From the NCBI RefSeq assembly GCF_004331485.1, contig NZ_SJKD01000004.1:310001-374000 (forward strand): DNA of 64,000 bases. The letters are read 5' to 3'. Source of the stretch: Kribbella capetownensis (lineage in GTDB: Bacteria; Actinomycetota; Actinomycetes; Propionibacteriales; Kribbellaceae). The notes below the pieces were generated by a model, which saw only the letters and a program-made list of their open reading frames with translations, was not told the origin of the DNA and did not search any database. Positions 17,606-25,975 of this stretch are shown in pieces. Numbering within the stretch: position 1 is the first letter of the stretch; each line of letters begins with the position of its first letter. The position numbers and the translations under genes are program-made.

Positions 17606-18049
17606 ATGCCGCGGCGTGTGACGCACGAGGGGGCGGAGTGCCCGGTCGCCCGGACGGCGGACGTCATCGGGGACCGCTGGTCGCTGCTCATCATCCGGGA
17701 CGCCTTCGACGGCATCAGCCGGTTCAGCGAGTTCCAGCGCAACCTCGGGCTGGCGAAGAACATCCTGTCGTCGAGGCTGCGCGACCTGGTCGCGCAGGGG
17801 ATCCTCGAGGTTGTTCCCGCCGCGGACGGCAGCGCCTACCGCGAGTACGCGCTGACCAGCAAGGGGCGGGACCTGTTCGTCATTCTGGTCAGCCTCAGGC
17901 AATGGGGTGAGGACCATCTCTTCGAGCCGGAGGAACCGCACTCGGTGCTGCTCGACACCAGAGACCAGCAACCACTCCGCAAACTCGAGGTCACTGACGC
18001 GACCGGCCACCCTGTGGACTCCACCGAGGCCTACGTACGCAAGGTCTGA
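17606..18049 (+). CDS. HxlR-family transcriptional regulator
   Basis: This 147-residue winged-helix protein begins with the family signature CPVARTADVIGDRWSLLIIR and DAFDGISRFSEFQRNLG, then ILSSRLRDLVAQGILE as recognition helix. HxlR members are small dimeric regulators, often with a conserved N-terminal Cys that can sense redox or electrophiles; here Cys lies near residue 12. It is divergent from the nitrilase-amidase operon and separated only by the two-palindrome region, so it is the likely repressor of that operon and of itself. Confidence 0.88.
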   Translation: MPRRVTHEGAECPVARTADVIGDRWSLLIIRDAFDGISRFSEFQRNLGLAKNILSSRLRDLVAQGILEVVPAADGSAYREYALTSKGRDLFVILVSLRQWGEDHLFEPEEPHSVLLDTRDQQPLRKLEVTDATGHPVDSTEAYVRKV

Positions 18050-18112
18050 CGTCGTTCAACCGATCAGGAATCAAGAAGCACCAGCGGCTGGCCGGCTCGT
18101 AGCGTCTTTGTC

Positions 18113-18517
18113 ATGGACATCACCATTCAAGCGAGTTTCCTGGCACATGAGGACGCGGAAGCGTCAGTTGCGTTCTACCGCGACGCGTTGGGCTTCGAGA
18201 TCCGGCTGGACGTAGGTTCCGGCCAGCAGCGCTGGATCACCGTCGGCCCACCCGGGCAGCCCGACACATCGATCGTGCTGCACCCGCTCGGCACGAACAG
18301 CGACGACGAGCGGACGGCGATCACCGAGATGATGGCCAAGGGCACCTACGGCGTCATCATCCTGGCCACCGCGGACCTGGACGGCACCTTCGAGCGGATC
18401 AGGAAGACCGGTGCCACCGTCGAGCAGGAACCGACAATGCAGCCGTGGGGCGCCCGGGACTGCGTGTTCCGCGACCCCGCCGGAAACACCGTTCGCATCA
18501 ACGAGATCGCGTCATGA
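18113..18517 (+). CDS. VOC/glyoxalase-superfamily protein
   Basis: This 134-residue protein has a beta-alpha-beta-beta-beta repeat layout. ASVAFYRDALGFEIRLDVG lies in the first module and CVFRDPAGNTVRINEI closes the second. It may be a glyoxalase, a fosfomycin/bleomycin-resistance-like protein or an antibiotic-binding protein; motifs do not separate these. It follows the HxlR gene by 63 bp on the same strand. Confidence 0.8.
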   Translation: MDITIQASFLAHEDAEASVAFYRDALGFEIRLDVGSGQQRWITVGPPGQPDTSIVLHPLGTNSDDERTAITEMMAKGTYGVIILATADLDGTFERIRKTGATVEQEPTMQPWGARDCVFRDPAGNTVRINEIAS

Positions 18518-18559
18518 GCCAGCAGCAGACGGCCCGCAGGCGGTATCCGGTCATCCGGG

Positions 18560-19312
18560 TCACCCCGCGGTGAGGTGGGTGGTGACGGCCGGCGTGATCA
18601 CGTCCGGCCGTTCCGCGTTCGCCAAGTGTGCGGACCCGGGGACGACGATCAGCCGGCCGTCGGCGACCGTGGTCACGATCTGCTCCAAGTGGTACGGCGG
18701 AGTCGCCGGATCGTCAGCACCCGCGATCGCCAGCGTGGGCGCGGTGATCGCGGGCAGGTCGGGCCGCAGGTCCATCGTCGCGATCGCCTCACAGCACGCG
18801 GCATAGCCTTCCGCGGCGGTCGAGCCGACCATCTCCTCACATTCCTTGCGCAGCAAGGGATCCGCCTGCGTGAACCATCGCCGTACGACGGCCTCCGCGA
18901 TCGCACCCGCGCCATGCACACGGACGGTCGCCGCGCGGTCCGTCCACGCCTGCACCGGTTCGAGTCGCGCGCCGGTGCACAGCACCACGAGCCGATCCAT
19001 CCGCTCAGGGTTGCGGGCCGCGAGTCGTAGCCCGGTCATGCCGCCGAGGGACAGGCCGACGAAGTGCGCGCGCTCGACGCCGAGCCGATCGAGCAGAGCG
19101 ATCACGTCGTCGGCCAGATCGTCGATCGTGTAGGGCCCCGCAGGACCGGCGGAGCGCCCATGACCGCGGGTGTCGTACCGCACGACGCGGAAGTGCTCCT
19201 CCCACGCCGCGAGATTGGCATCCCACATCGACCACCTGGCGCCCAGGGAATTGGACAGTACGACGACCGGCCCGCCGGCACGGCCGGTGACGACATGGTC
19301 AACGGCGTTCAT
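18560..19312 (-). CDS. pcaD: 3-oxoadipate enol-lactonase (alpha/beta hydrolase)
   Basis: This 250-residue alpha/beta hydrolase has the nucleophile elbow GLSLGGMTG, the acid in AGADDPATPP and His in GSAHLANAE. The N-terminus VVVLSNSLGARWSMWD and the length closely follow PcaD, which opens beta-ketoadipate enol-lactone to beta-ketoadipate, the step after CatC. ATG 19312 is used; the frame upstream is spurious. It is divergent from a LysR gene and lies about 3 kb from the phenol/catechol operon, supplying its last ring-cleavage-pathway step. Confidence 0.82.
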   Translation of the reverse strand: MNAVDHVVTGRAGGPVVVLSNSLGARWSMWDANLAAWEEHFRVVRYDTRGHGRSAGPAGPYTIDDLADDVIALLDRLGVERAHFVGLSLGGMTGLRLAARNPERMDRLVVLCTGARLEPVQAWTDRAATVRVHGAGAIAEAVVRRWFTQADPLLRKECEEMVGSTAAEGYAACCEAIATMDLRPDLPAITAPTLAIAGADDPATPPYHLEQIVTTVADGRLIVVPGSAHLANAERPDVITPAVTTHLTAG

Positions 19313-19389
19313 CGCCTCACCGTAGGCGGTCGGACCAAGAGCGAGAAGTATCCATTTCGGCGTGATCAAGACTCTGCGAGTATGAATCG

Positions 19390-20328
19390 ATGGAGCTCCG
19401 ACATCTGCGGTACTTCGTCGCCGTCGCCGAGGAACGGCACTTCGGCCGCGCAGCGGCTCGCCTGCATATGGCCCAACCGCCGTTGTCCCAGCAGATCCGG
19501 CAACTGGAGGACGAGCTCGGACTGCGGCTGCTTCAGCGGACCACGCGCCGCGTCGAGCTGACCGCGGCGGGGGAGACGTACCTCGTCCGCGCCCAGGAGA
19601 TCCTGACAGCGGTCGCGGCGGCAACGGACGAGGCCCAACGAGTGGCGGCGGGTTCTCAGGGCCGGCTCGTGATCGGGTGCGTCGGCTCAGCGACGTACAG
19701 CCTGCTGCCGCCGCTGGTGCGTCAACTCCGCGAAGACTTGCCCGGCGTCGAGGTGGCAGTGCAAGGCGAGATGCTCGCGCCTGCTCAGGTCGCCGCACTG
19801 CAGGCGGGTCAGATCGACCTCGGCCTGCTCCGCCGTCCGGTCGACGAGGCAGGTTTGCTCGTGCAGACCGTGCGCTCCGAGCGGCTGATCGTCGCCGTAC
19901 CCGAAGGACATCGGCTGGCCGCACGCAAACGGCTGAGGCTGCAGGACCTGGCCGCCGAGGACTTCGTCATGCACGCCGGCTCCGGGCGGTCGGTGATGCA
20001 CGGGACGGTTCTGGAGCTCTGCCGCGTCGCCGGGTTCGAACCGCGGATCCGGCACGAGGTCGCCGAGACGTCGACGTTGGTGACCTTCGTGGCGGCCGGC
20101 CTCGGCGTCGCGGTCGTGCCTGCGTCGGTCGCGGAACTCCAGGTGCCAGGAGCGGCGTACCGGCCGTTGACTGGCAAGCTCACGGTCGAGCTGGCTGTGG
20201 CGACGCGCGCCGACGACGATGCGCCGCCACTCCAGCGAGCGCTGGAGGTGTTGCTCAGAAGAATCCGTCGCGAGCAGGGATCGACGGCAGCGGTGCGTGG
20301 TTCCCGACCAGCCGGAGATCGTCGCTGA
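19390..20328 (+). CDS. LysR-family transcriptional regulator
   Basis: This 312-residue LysR protein has the N-terminal winged HTH MELRHLRYFVAVAEERHFGR and QPPLSQQIRQLEDELGLRLL, then a two-lobe inducer-binding domain. The sequence style resembles the CatR/CatM/BenM group that responds to muconate. It is divergent from pcaD across 77 bp, the usual LysR-target arrangement, so pcaD is the likely target. Its 3' end overlaps the convergent IclR gene by 74 bp. Confidence 0.85.
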   Translation: MELRHLRYFVAVAEERHFGRAAARLHMAQPPLSQQIRQLEDELGLRLLQRTTRRVELTAAGETYLVRAQEILTAVAAATDEAQRVAAGSQGRLVIGCVGSATYSLLPPLVRQLREDLPGVEVAVQGEMLAPAQVAALQAGQIDLGLLRRPVDEAGLLVQTVRSERLIVAVPEGHRLAARKRLRLQDLAAEDFVMHAGSGRSVMHGTVLELCRVAGFEPRIRHEVAETSTLVTFVAAGLGVAVVPASVAELQVPGAAYRPLTGKLTVELAVATRADDDAPPLQRALEVLLRRIRREQGSTAAVRGSRPAGDRR

Positions 20329-21082
20329 TCGCCTTGGCCGTCTCCAGCATGAGCGGCACCACCTTGTCGACCACCTGCTCGGCTGTCATCCGCCCGGCCG
20401 TCGTCGAGTAGGCGAGCGCCGCCAGTACGTCGCCGTGCTGATCACGCACCGGGACCGAGGCAGACAGCAGCCCGTCTTCGAGTTCCGACTCGACGACGGC
20501 GTACCCCTGCTTGCGGACTCGATGGAGCGCGTCCCGGAACGTGGTCGGATCGGTGATCGTCCGGTGGGCCAGGCGCCGCAGACCGCCGGCGATGACGGCG
20601 TCCACGACCGACGCCTCCGCCCAGGCGGTGAGCACGCGGCCCATCGAGGTCGCGTACGCCGGAACGCGGCTGCCGACATCGACGGCGACACTCATGATCC
20701 GGCGGACCTGGACCCGGGCGACGTACACGACCTCGCTGCCGTCGAGCTGAGCGAGCGAAGCGGACTCCTGGGTCGCCTCGGCGAGCCGGAGCAGATGCGG
20801 CTGCGCCGTCTCGACGAAGCCGTGGGTGGCCGCGTAGTGCTGGCCGATCGTCAGCACGCGGGGCGTCAGTGACCACCGGCTGCCGTTCGCGACGACGTAC
20901 CCGAGGCGTTGCAGTGTGAGCAGGATCCGGCGGACCGCCGGGCGGGAGAGCCCGGTCGCCGTGGCGACCTCCGCGAGGGTCGGATTCGGGTGCTCGGCGT
21001 CGAAGGCGAGCAGGACGGCGAACCCGCGCTCGATGCTCTGCACGTAGTCGCGCTCACTGCCCTCCGCGGTCATGCGCGTCAT
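20255..21082 (-). CDS. IclR-family regulator of the phenol/catechol operon
   Basis: This 275-residue protein has an N-terminal winged HTH (SIERGFAVLLAFDAEHPNPT, ATGLSRPAVRRILLTLQRLG) and a C-terminal IclR effector domain (VARVQVRRIMSVAVDVGSR, PAYATSMGRVLTAW). ATG 21082 or 21073 could be the start. In Rhodococcus, catABC is controlled by an IclR-type CatR. The divergent orientation and the tandem palindromes in the intervening 118 bp support the same role here. It could also resemble PcaR/PobR-type activators. Confidence 0.85.
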   Translation of the reverse strand: MTRMTAEGSERDYVQSIERGFAVLLAFDAEHPNPTLAEVATATGLSRPAVRRILLTLQRLGYVVANGSRWSLTPRVLTIGQHYAATHGFVETAQPHLLRLAEATQESASLAQLDGSEVVYVARVQVRRIMSVAVDVGSRVPAYATSMGRVLTAWAEASVVDAVIAGGLRRLAHRTITDPTTFRDALHRVRKQGYAVVESELEDGLLSASVPVRDQHGDVLAALAYSTTAGRMTAEQVVDKVVPLMLETAKAISDDLRLVGNHAPLPSIPARDGFF

Positions 21083-21142
21083 TCTCCCTCACGAAAATTG
21101 TTGAGCCCTTGACAGTCACCCGCGAGGACTCCATGGTCGTGG

Positions 21143-21159
21143 TGTACGCCAAGCGTACG
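21143..21159. promoter_or_regulatory. IclR operator candidate, copy 1
   Basis: GTACGC-CAA-GCGTAC (core 21144-21158) is a perfect dyad in front of the phenol/catechol operon. A TTGACA at 21109-21114 is a plausible -35, which would place this site at or just past the -10. Confidence 0.65.
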
Positions 21160-21162
21160 AAA

Positions 21163-21179
21163 TGTACGCAGAGCGTACA
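21163..21179. promoter_or_regulatory. IclR operator candidate, copy 2
   Basis: TGTACGC-AGA-GCGTACA (core 21164-21178) repeats copy 1 exactly 20 bp downstream, two helical turns away. It ends 21 bp before the flavin reductase ATG. Confidence 0.65.
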
Positions 21180-21200
21180 ACACCTGGAGGTGACCCCCAG

Positions 21201-21752
21201 ATGGATGCACGAGAACTGCGCAACGCCTTCGGGCAGTTCGCCACCGGCGTGACCGTGGTGACCTGCGTCAGCGACGACGGCGGTCCGCACGGCGCCACCG
21301 TGAACGCCTTCACCGCGGTCTCGCTCGAACCGGCGCTGGCGCAGGTCACGCTGAACCGGACCTCGAAGGCCTGTCAGTACCTGACCGGCAAGCCGTTCGC
21401 GATCAACGTGCTCGCCGACGACCAACTCGATGTCGCCTGGCACTTCGCCGGGCGCCCCGCGGACCGCGCCCCCGGCTGGGTCGACGGTCCGCTCGCTCCG
21501 CTGCTGGAAGGCGCGGCCACGACGATCTCGTGCCGGCCCTGGCGGACGTACGACGGCGGCGACCACCTCATCGTGATCGGTGAGGTGACCGCGGTCGGCA
21601 TCACCGCCCGCGAACCGCTGCTGTTCCACGGCGGCCGGTTCGGCCGCCTCCGCCCGCCCGAGACCGGAGTGCACTGGTCCGGCTCGCTGGACTGCCCCGA
21701 TCACGGCTGGTTCAACGCCAGCGCCGTCTTCACACCCCTCGCCCTTGCCTGA
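21201..21752 (+). CDS. pheA2: Flavin reductase component of phenol hydroxylase
   Basis: This 183-residue protein of the HpaC/flavin-reductase-like domain family has the motifs RNAFGQFATGVTVVTC, GATVNAFTAVSLEP, and a C-terminal HGGRFGRL. It would supply reduced FAD to the adjacent monooxygenase. ATG 21201 is preferred over 21162 because GGAGGTG precedes it and the longer start would overlap the operator. It is the first gene of the operon with pheA1, catA, catB and catC. Confidence 0.82.
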   Translation: MDARELRNAFGQFATGVTVVTCVSDDGGPHGATVNAFTAVSLEPALAQVTLNRTSKACQYLTGKPFAINVLADDQLDVAWHFAGRPADRAPGWVDGPLAPLLEGAATTISCRPWRTYDGGDHLIVIGEVTAVGITAREPLLFHGGRFGRLRPPETGVHWSGSLDCPDHGWFNASAVFTPLALA

Positions 21753-21763
21753 AAGGACCTTCC

Positions 21764-23332
21764 ATGACCACGACCACGGCCTCCCCGGCCTCGCCGGACA
21801 CCGCGCCGACGACCCGGCCGATGACCGGTGCGGAGTACCTCGATTCGATCCGCGACGACCGCGAGATCTGGATCTACGGCGAACGCGTCAAGGACGTCAC
21901 CGAACACCCGGCGTTCCGCAATCCGACCCGGATGACGGCCCGCCTGTACGACGCTCTGCACGACCCCGCGACCAAGGACAAGATCACCGTCCCGACCGAC
22001 ACCGGCAACGGTGGCTACACCCATCCGTTCTTCCGTACGCCGCACAGCTCCGCCGACCTGCAGCGCGACCGGATCGCCATCGAGCACTGGGCTCGCCAGA
22101 CCTGGGGCTGGATGGGCCGCAGCCCCGACTACAAGGCCAGCTTCCTCGGCACGCTCGGCGGCAACACCGAGTTCTACGCGCCGTACGAGGAGAACGCGAA
22201 GCGCTGGTACAAGGAGTCGCAGGAGAAGGTCCTGTACTGGAACCACGCGATCATCAACCCGCCGGTCGACCGCAACCTGCCGCCGGACGAGGCCGGCGAC
22301 ATCTTCATGCGGGTGGAGAAGGAGACCGACGCCGGCGTGATCGTGTCCGGCGCGAAGGTGGTGGCGACCGGTTCGGCGATCACCAACTACAACTTCATCG
22401 CGCACTACGGCCTGCCGATCAAGAAGAAGGAATACGCGCTGATCTGCACGGTTCCGATGGACTCCCCGGGCGTGAAGCTGATCTGCCGGCCGTCGTACAC
22501 GATGCAGGCCGACGTGATGGGCAGCCCGTTCGACTACCCGCTGTCCAGCCGGCTGGACGAGAACGACACGATCTTCGTCTTCGACAAGGTGCTGGTGCCG
22601 TGGGAGAACATCTTCCTGTACGGCGACGTGGACAAGATCAACGGGTTCTTCCCGCAGTCCGGGTTCATCCCGCGGTTCACCTTCCACGGCTGCATCCGGC
22701 TGTCGGTGAAGCTCGACTTCATCGCCGGACTGTTGCTCAAGGCCCTCGAATGCACCGGCAGCAAGGACTTCCGCGGCGTGCAGACCCGGGCCGGCGAGGT
22801 GATCGGCTGGCGCAACCTGTTCCGCGCGCTGGCCGACGCGATGGCGCTGAACCCGGACGAGGGGCCGAACGGCAGTGTGCTGCCGAAGCTGGACTACGGC
22901 CTGATCTACCGCCAGTTCATGATCACCGGCTACCCGCGGGTGAAAGAGATCATCCAGCAGGACGTCGCGTCCGGCCTGATCTACCTGAACTCCAACGCGG
23001 TCGACTTCAAGACCCCCGAGGTACGCCCGTACCTGGACCGGTTCGTGCGCGGCTCGAACGGCTACGACGCGGTCGAGCGGACCAAGCTGATGAAGGCGCT
23101 GTGGGACTCGGTCGGCACCGAGTTCGGCGGCCGGCACGAGTTGTACGAGCGGAACTACTCGGGCAACCACGAGAACGTCAAGGCCGAGATCCTGTTCGCC
23201 GCCGAGGCGCAGGGCCAGACCGCGGCGATGAAGGGCTTCGCCGAGACCATGCTCGACGAGTACGACCTGGACGGCTGGACCGTCCCCGACCTGATCAACC
23301 CGACCGACGTCAGCCGGATCCTGAACCGCTGA
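21764..23332 (+). CDS. pheA1: FAD-dependent phenol hydroxylase, large component (HpaB family)
   Basis: This 522-residue member of the HpaB/acyl-CoA-dehydrogenase-like monooxygenases has MTGAEYLDSIRDDREIWIYG at the N-terminus, ARQTWGWMGRSPDYKASFLG, WNHAIINPPVDRN and VVATGSAITNYNFIAHYG (flavin and substrate region). HpaB acts on 4-hydroxyphenylacetate. However, linkage to catABC, with no homoprotocatechuate genes, fits the Rhodococcus-type phenol 2-monooxygenase PheA1, which makes catechol. It lies 11 bp after the flavin reductase gene. Activity on chlorophenols, cresols or resorcinol is possible. Confidence 0.85.
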   Translation: MTTTTASPASPDTAPTTRPMTGAEYLDSIRDDREIWIYGERVKDVTEHPAFRNPTRMTARLYDALHDPATKDKITVPTDTGNGGYTHPFFRTPHSSADLQRDRIAIEHWARQTWGWMGRSPDYKASFLGTLGGNTEFYAPYEENAKRWYKESQEKVLYWNHAIINPPVDRNLPPDEAGDIFMRVEKETDAGVIVSGAKVVATGSAITNYNFIAHYGLPIKKKEYALICTVPMDSPGVKLICRPSYTMQADVMGSPFDYPLSSRLDENDTIFVFDKVLVPWENIFLYGDVDKINGFFPQSGFIPRFTFHGCIRLSVKLDFIAGLLLKALECTGSKDFRGVQTRAGEVIGWRNLFRALADAMALNPDEGPNGSVLPKLDYGLIYRQFMITGYPRVKEIIQQDVASGLIYLNSNAVDFKTPEVRPYLDRFVRGSNGYDAVERTKLMKALWDSVGTEFGGRHELYERNYSGNHENVKAEILFAAEAQGQTAAMKGFAETMLDEYDLDGWTVPDLINPTDVSRILNR

Positions 23333-23343
23333 AGGAGAGCATC

Positions 23344-24189
23344 ATGACCACCATGCAGGATTCCCCGACCGCCGCCGGCTCCGGCGCCAGCGCGAGCTCG
23401 AACTTCAAGGCCGCGGCGCTGACGAGCGCCGGCGCGTCTCCGGAACGCGTGAGCACGGTCGTGACCGCCGTACTGCAGGGCGTGCACGCCGCGATCCGCG
23501 CGAATGCTGTGACCTACCCCGAGTTCCAGGCCGCCAAGGCCTGGCTGATGGAGGTCGGCGAGGTCGGTGAGTGGCCGCTGTTCATGGACGTCTTCGTCGA
23601 GCACGTCGTCGAGGAAGTCGCGGCCGACGCGCAGCACGGGACCAAAGGCTCGATCCTCGGGCCGTACTACCTGCCCGACCAGACCCGGCTGGCGGCGGAG
23701 TGCGAGCTGCCGCACCGGCCGGACGAGAAAGGTGAGCCGCTGGTGCTGTCCGGTCAGGTCCGCGACCTCGACGGTACGCCGCTGGCCGGCGCGGACGTCG
23801 AGATCTGGCATGCCGATGCCGACGGCTACTACTCGGGCTTCGCGCCGCACATCCCGCTCGGCAACCTGCGCGGTGTGGTGGAGACCGATGCCGAGGGCAA
23901 GTTCTCGATCCGGACCGTGCAGCCGGCGCCGTACCAGATCCCGACCGACGGGCCGACCGGCAAGCTGATCGAGGCGGCCGGATGGCACCCGTGGCGTCCC
24001 GCGCACCTGCACCTGATGGTGCGCGCCGACGGCCACCGCACGGTGACGACGCAGCTGTACTTCGCCGGTGGTGACTGGCTGGACTCCGACGTCGCCGAGG
24101 CGACCAAGCCGGAGCTGATCCTCAACCCGGCCGACGACGGCACCGGTACCCGGCGGGCGTCGTACGACTTCGAGCTCGAACCGGCGTGA
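23344..24189 (+). CDS. catA: Catechol 1,2-dioxygenase (intradiol)
   Basis: This 281-residue intradiol dioxygenase has a helical N-terminal dimerisation part and a beta-sandwich catalytic domain. The Fe(III) ligands are visible as Tyr in GPYYLPD, Tyr in ADGYYSGF, and His-x-His in RPAHLHLMV. It cleaves catechol to cis,cis-muconate. Hydroxyquinol dioxygenases are close relatives, but the following muconate cycloisomerase and muconolactone isomerase make catechol the expected substrate. An RBS (AAGGAGAG) precedes ATG 23344. Confidence 0.88.
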   Translation: MTTMQDSPTAAGSGASASSNFKAAALTSAGASPERVSTVVTAVLQGVHAAIRANAVTYPEFQAAKAWLMEVGEVGEWPLFMDVFVEHVVEEVAADAQHGTKGSILGPYYLPDQTRLAAECELPHRPDEKGEPLVLSGQVRDLDGTPLAGADVEIWHADADGYYSGFAPHIPLGNLRGVVETDAEGKFSIRTVQPAPYQIPTDGPTGKLIEAAGWHPWRPAHLHLMVRADGHRTVTTQLYFAGGDWLDSDVAEATKPELILNPADDGTGTRRASYDFELEPA

Positions 24190-25340
24190 TGCCCAGCTCG
24201 GACGACGATCTCGTCATCGACCGGCTCGAGACCGTCATCATCGACGTACCGCTGCGCCGGCCGCACAAGTTCGCCCGCGTCACGATGACGGCCCAGCCGG
24301 TGCTGCTGGCTTTCGTCCACACCCGCGGCGGGGTTGTGGGTGTGGGCGAAGGTGTCGTCCCCGGCGGGCCGTGGTGGGGCGGTGAGTCGGTCGAGTCGAT
24401 GAAGGTCACGCTCGACACGTACGTCGCCCCGCTGCTGCCGGGGCGGCGCGTCGACCGGATCGAAGAGGTGTGGCAGGACATCGCCGACCACGTGAACGCG
24501 AACCTCTACGCCAAGACCGCGGTCGAGGTCGCCCTGCACGACGCGTGGGCGCGGGTGCTGGGCGTACCCGTGCACACGCTGCTCGGCGGGCTCGCGCGGA
24601 CGAGCATCGACGTGACCTGGGCGCTCGGGGCGGAACCCGAGGACCTCGTGGTCGAGGAAGCACTCGCCAAGCTGGAGTCCGGTGAGCACCGGACCTTCAA
24701 GCTGAAGATGGGTGCCCTCGATCCCGAAGCCGACACCCGCCGGGTCTGCGCGATCGCGGAGAAGCTGTGCGGATCGTCCGGCGTTCGCGTGGATCTCAAC
24801 GCACGGTGGGATCTGAGCACCTCCAAGACCTACCTGCCTCGCCTCGCCGCGGCCGGTGTCGAACTGATCGAGCAGCCCGTGCCGGGGGAGCAGGTGGAGG
24901 CGCTGGCGGAGCTCAACGCGCTGCTGCCAATCCCGGTGATGGCGGACGAGAGCCTGCGTACGCCGGTCGATGCGTTGCGGCTGGTGCGGTTGCGGGCGGC
25001 CGACGTGTGGTCGATGAAGACCACCAAGGTCGGTGGCCTGCGTCGGGCCAGAGACATCGTCGCGATCGCCGCTGCCGCAGGGATCCCGTGCCACGGCGGT
25101 ACGTCGATCGAGACCGGCATCGGCACGGCCGCCTCTCTGCACCTGGCCTGTGCTGCCCCCGGCGTCACCTGGGGGAGTGAACTGTTCGGGCCGAAGCTCT
25201 TCGCGGAAGAGATCCTCCGTACGCCGCTGCGCTACGAGGACGGCTCGCTACATCTGCCCGATGGGCCCGGCCTGGGCGTCGAACTCGACCACGATGCCGT
25301 CGCCGCGCTCCGTCGTACCGGCCTGACCCGGGAGGTTTGA
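24189..25340 (+). CDS. catB: Muconate cycloisomerase
   Basis: This 383-residue enolase-superfamily protein has the KxK motif in TFKLKMG, metal ligands Asp in VDLNARWD, Glu in LIEQPVP and Asp/Glu in VMADES, and Lys in WSMKTTK. These are the muconate-lactonizing arrangement, with general-base lysines on both sides of the barrel. It converts cis,cis-muconate to muconolactone. ATG 24189 overlaps the catA stop by one base (TGATG); GTG 24186 is an alternative. Chloromuconate cycloisomerases are similar. Confidence 0.88.
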   Translation: MPSSDDDLVIDRLETVIIDVPLRRPHKFARVTMTAQPVLLAFVHTRGGVVGVGEGVVPGGPWWGGESVESMKVTLDTYVAPLLPGRRVDRIEEVWQDIADHVNANLYAKTAVEVALHDAWARVLGVPVHTLLGGLARTSIDVTWALGAEPEDLVVEEALAKLESGEHRTFKLKMGALDPEADTRRVCAIAEKLCGSSGVRVDLNARWDLSTSKTYLPRLAAAGVELIEQPVPGEQVEALAELNALLPIPVMADESLRTPVDALRLVRLRAADVWSMKTTKVGGLRRARDIVAIAAAAGIPCHGGTSIETGIGTAASLHLACAAPGVTWGSELFGPKLFAEEILRTPLRYEDGSLHLPDGPGLGVELDHDAVAALRRTGLTREV

Positions 25341-25343
25341 GGC

Positions 25344-25622
25344 ATGCTGTTCCACGTTCGGATGGACGTCTCACTGCCACCCGACCTGGACCCCGAAGTC
25401 CGCGCCGACCTGGTGGCCCGGGAGAAGGCCCGGGCGCTCGAGCTCCAGCGGGCCGGTGTCTGGCCGCAGCTGTGGCGGATCGTCGGCGAGTACGCCAACT
25501 TCAGCATCTTCGACGTACCGTCCAACGACACCCTGCACGACCTGCTCTCCAGCCTCCCGCTCTTCCCGTACATGCGGGTCCAGGTCACGCCGCTCGCGCA
25601 CCATCCGTCGAAGCTCGACTGA
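25344..25622 (+). CDS. catC: Muconolactone delta-isomerase
   Basis: This 92-residue protein has the typical CatC start MLFHVRMDVSLP, then LQRAGVWPQLWRIVGEYANF and SLPLFPYMRVQVTPLAHHPS. Length equals the family norm. It isomerises muconolactone to beta-ketoadipate enol-lactone, the substrate of PcaD at 18560-19312. It starts 3 bp after catB. Immediately after its stop, the same frame continues into a fragment of an unrelated gene. Confidence 0.9.
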   Translation: MLFHVRMDVSLPPDLDPEVRADLVAREKARALELQRAGVWPQLWRIVGEYANFSIFDVPSNDTLHDLLSSLPLFPYMRVQVTPLAHHPSKLD

Positions 25623-25964
25623 CTGGGCGATGATCTCGAGATCAGGTACAGCACCGACAAGTTCTGGAACCTGCACTCAAAGCGGCTGGCAGAGGACCCC
25701 GCGGACCTGAAGATCGACGGCTGGAACGCGTGGTTCACCTGGGACGATCTGGTGAACGCGCAGAAGAACGGCAAGCCGCTCTACGAGCCAGGCCCGGACA
25801 ACGGACTGCGGATGGAGCGCAACGGCGTGGCGATCACCATCCGCTTCCTCGGCGGCAAGGCCGACAAGGCCCAGCTCCGCAAGATCGCCGAATCCCTCAC
25901 CCTGCCCAAGGACCCGCGCGCCACGTCCCAGTGGTTCGACGCCACCAAGGCCATCCCGCGCTGA
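25623..25964 (+). pseudogene. Stranded 3' fragment of an unidentified gene
   Basis: From the base after the catC stop, the same frame encodes ~113 residues, beginning LGDDLEIRYSTDKFWNLHSK, passing GWNAWFTWDDLVNAQKNGK and FLGGKADKAQLRKIAESL, and stopping at 25964. It has no start codon in its conserved first part and no RBS; the first ATG/GTG-type start would remove a third of it. It reads as the C-terminal third of a larger protein whose 5' end is missing. The cat operon appears joined to it, either by insertion or deletion. Confidence 0.6.
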
Positions 25965-25975
25965 CCGGCGTACCC

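Noticed and set aside
24189..25340. Calling the cycloisomerase gene a chloromuconate cycloisomerase
   Set aside because: No chlorocatechol-pathway partners (dienelactone hydrolase, maleylacetate reductase) are present, and the adjacent muconolactone isomerase indicates the ordinary catechol branch.
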